From: JASFEQ01 sp050122535
GTDB taxonomy: Bacteria; Desulfobacterota; DSM-4660; Desulfatiglandales; HGW-15
DNA: 6,047 bases
Reading direction: 5' to 3'
Assembly: GCA_050122535.1 (NCBI GenBank)
Contig: JASFIT010000293.1
Coordinates: 1-6,047 of the forward strand
Within the stretch, counting starts at the first letter, position 1. Every line of letters starts with the position of its first letter. Under the pieces are notes generated by a model. The model made no database searches. It was not told the DNA's origin and saw nothing but the letters and a program-made list of their open reading frames with translations. The position numbers and the translations under genes were made by a program. Positions 4,334 to 6,047 of the stretch are shown here, piece after piece.

Positions 4334-6047
4334 ATGAAATCTTTTGTCGCACATTTGATAGGGATTATTCTAGTCATATCCCTTCTTGCCTTTCAGTCAC
4401 TGGCCCTCAATGAAAATACTACTGACTTTCGCTCCTGTCTGACGTGTCATGAGGGAATAGAACGCATGGATGAAAATCATGAATTTCCCTGCCTGGAGTG
4501 TCATCTCCTGCCAGCAGATAGGGGCCAAGTCCTCGGTAAACACGCCAAGGTGCTTCGTCATCCGGCAGCACCAGAACATGTTGTTATCCTTTGTGGGGAG
4601 TGCCACCAGAAGGAGATCTCGATCCTGCGCAACTCTCTGCACTATACCCTGGCGGGAATGATCGGACAGACCCGGTATCTTTGGGGGGCCCAGGAGAACC
4701 CCATGCCCAGGTATGCGCCATCTGACCATCCTGTTCTAAAACCCTTGCCCCCAATTCCCGTTGAGCCTGAAACCGCCTCAGACTTGGTGGACGACCTCCT
4801 GCAAAGACGTTGCTTTAGATGTCACCTTGGACAGCTTCCCCCACAAAAAAAGGGCCTCTACCGGGGTTTGGGATGTAGCGCCTGCCACGTCTTCTATTCA
4901 GATGATGGAATTTATAGAGGAGGTGATGCCACCCTAAGGGGAAAGAGGGGCTATCCGGAAAAACATGCCTTTGTCAAGCCCATTCCGGTTGGGCAATGTC
5001 TCCACTGCCACAACGGTCCAAGAGTAGGGGCTGACTATGTGGGGCTCTTTGAACATGATTATCACATGAGCTATCGGACCCCTTGGCGGGGAGGTTCTTT
5101 GCCTGAACCCATCTATCTCATGGACCACCATCACCTTAGCGTAGATATTCACCAGGAAAAGGGCTTGCTCTGCGTGGACTGCCATGATCAGGGTGATGTG
5201 ATGGGAAGGGGTAAATTGTCCGTCTCTCAGCAAGAGGCAGTCGAGGTAAGATGTGAGCAATGCCATGGGCCATGGGAGGCCCCTGATAAAAAGGAGGCGT
5301 CACCAGATTCAGCAAAGTCAGTCAATGGCTTTTTGGACCGACAGGGTCGCAGGCACCCTTTACCACAATGGGAGAAGTCTGTGCCAGCCCACAGTGTAGA
5401 GGAGATGAGACGTCTCCACTGCACCAGCTGCCACGCCGCTTGGGGATTTTACGACTATGGCCCAAGCCTCATAAGGGACGACAGGCCGGATCTTTCCCGT
5501 TGGGGAGCATGGCGTCTTCAGGGGGATGCAACGATAGCTAGTCTCTTCGACCCGAGCGGCCGCTTGCTTGAAGCCGTGGACGGTCCTGGGCCTTGGTTTC
5601 TAAATTGGCACTTTCGGCGTTGGGAGAATCTCCATTTAGGCGTGGACAGTAAGGACCGAATCGTTCCCTTCAGGCCCCATTATCAGTACATGGTCTCCTT
5701 TGTGGATAAAAGCGGAAGTGTGCTCTTGGATAGTGTGATTCCCCAACGGGGAGATAAGAGTGGCAGGGGATGGGCATACATGCCCTTCTACCCCCATACT
5801 GTCCGCTCCAGGGGTCGCTCTTGTGAGGACTGTCACGGTGAGAGCCTGGCGGTGGGTAAAGGTTACGGGGAAGAGTGGGGTTCCGATCTCCCTCTTACCC
5901 GTGCAGATAAACCCGTCTATCCTGCACTTCGGTTGCTTAATGAGCCAGAAATGAAGAGGCTGATGGAGCAGACGTCACGATTTCGCGAGGTGCGGTCTCG
6001 CGTCTTGCGGGAGGAAATGGGACCGAAAAAGGAAGACCCTAAAAAAA
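4334..6047 (+). CDS. Periplasmic multihaem cytochrome c, paralogue of the upstream one (partial, 3' end outside window)
   Basis: The frame is open from ATG 4334 to the last base, 571 residues with no stop, so the true end lies beyond the window. The N-terminus is a signal peptide (MKSFVAHLIGIILVISLLAF, then QSLALNEN) that may be cleaved near SLA. Ten CXXCH motifs are present, with first cysteines at 35, 53, 87, 160, 181, 222, 280, 307, 363 and 497. It aligns along its length with the preceding cytochrome: CLHCHNGPRVGADYVGLFE matches CLKCHNRSARTGISYLGRFE, and LCVDCHDQGDVMGRG matches ACIDCHTEQGVMGDG. CHAAWGFYDYGPS matches a region of the first protein that carries a further haem, so that haem is lost here. 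DHHHLSVDIHQEKG before haem 7 offers candidate distal histidines. Start choice is uncertain: GGA is only one base from the ATG, and three in-frame GTG codons lie in the repeat just upstream. It likely continues the periplasmic electron path begun by its paralogue. Confidence 0.9.
   Translation, partial: MKSFVAHLIGIILVISLLAFQSLALNENTTDFRSCLTCHEGIERMDENHEFPCLECHLLPADRGQVLGKHAKVLRHPAAPEHVVILCGECHQKEISILRNSLHYTLAGMIGQTRYLWGAQENPMPRYAPSDHPVLKPLPPIPVEPETASDLVDDLLQRRCFRCHLGQLPPQKKGLYRGLGCSACHVFYSDDGIYRGGDATLRGKRGYPEKHAFVKPIPVGQCLHCHNGPRVGADYVGLFEHDYHMSYRTPWRGGSLPEPIYLMDHHHLSVDIHQEKGLLCVDCHDQGDVMGRGKLSVSQQEAVEVRCEQCHGPWEAPDKKEASPDSAKSVNGFLDRQGRRHPLPQWEKSVPAHSVEEMRRLHCTSCHAAWGFYDYGPSLIRDDRPDLSRWGAWRLQGDATIASLFDPSGRLLEAVDGPGPWFLNWHFRRWENLHLGVDSKDRIVPFRPHYQYMVSFVDKSGSVLLDSVIPQRGDKSGRGWAYMPFYPHTVRSRGRSCEDCHGESLAVGKGYGEEWGSDLPLTRADKPVYPALRLLNEPEMKRLMEQTSRFREVRSRVLREEMGPKKEDPKK

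Noticed and set aside
4397..5424. Several reverse-strand open frames over the second multihaem cytochrome
   Set aside because: The + strand frame is open for 571 codons with ten CXXCH motifs and clear similarity to its neighbour, so the reverse frames are by-products.
6041..6047. Run of A at the window end as a terminator
   Set aside because: It falls in lysine codons of the still-open cytochrome frame, and no GC-rich stem comes before it on the + strand.

Overview
This window reads as part of a chromosome of an anaerobic, sulfur-metabolising bacterium. The best fit is the Desulfobacterota (former Deltaproteobacteria). That placement is an inference from gene content: small sulfur-carrier proteins, a Rieske/cytochrome b pair, and long multihaem c-type cytochromes with sequence habits typical of that group. 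No rRNA or other phylogenetic marker is present. Every gene I can support is on the + strand. Gaps are tiny or negative, so the window looks like one transcription unit entered near the end of an upstream gene and left before the last gene stops.

Layout: (1) Positions 1-70 hold the tail of an upstream gene that seems to end in a membrane helix. A short AT-rich gap with a small perfect hairpin follows. (2) Positions 135-1195 hold four small cytoplasmic sulfur-relay-type genes: a TusA-like sulfur carrier, a DsrE-like protein, a DsrE/DsrF-like protein, and a 57-residue DsrH/TusB-like protein that overlaps the previous stop codon. (3) Positions 1203-2479 hold a Tat-exported Rieske iron-sulfur protein and a two-haem-b cytochrome b with shortened C-terminal elements, overlapping by 28 bases. 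(4) Positions 2476-4305 hold a membrane-anchored cytochrome c with 12 candidate haem sites, one of them CX4CH. (5) A short tandem repeat at 4282-4327 covers that gene's stop and the start region of the next. (6) From 4334 to the end of the window runs a second, paralogous cytochrome c with 10 haem sites seen. It is cut by the window edge.

How the parts may work together (inference): the Rieske and b subunits form a quinol-oxidising, bc-like complex. No cytochrome c1 or f is present, and the two multihaem cytochromes are placed to take electrons from it in the periplasm. The sulfur-relay genes upstream suggest that the complex serves sulfur-compound metabolism, such as sulfur or polysulfide reduction, oxidation or disproportionation. 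The upstream part recalls the yedE-tusA-dsrE-like cluster described in sulfur-disproportionating bacteria. The downstream part recalls Rieske/cytochrome b/multihaem operons for metalloid or extracellular electron transfer in Geobacter. Both parallels are from memory and were not checked by search.
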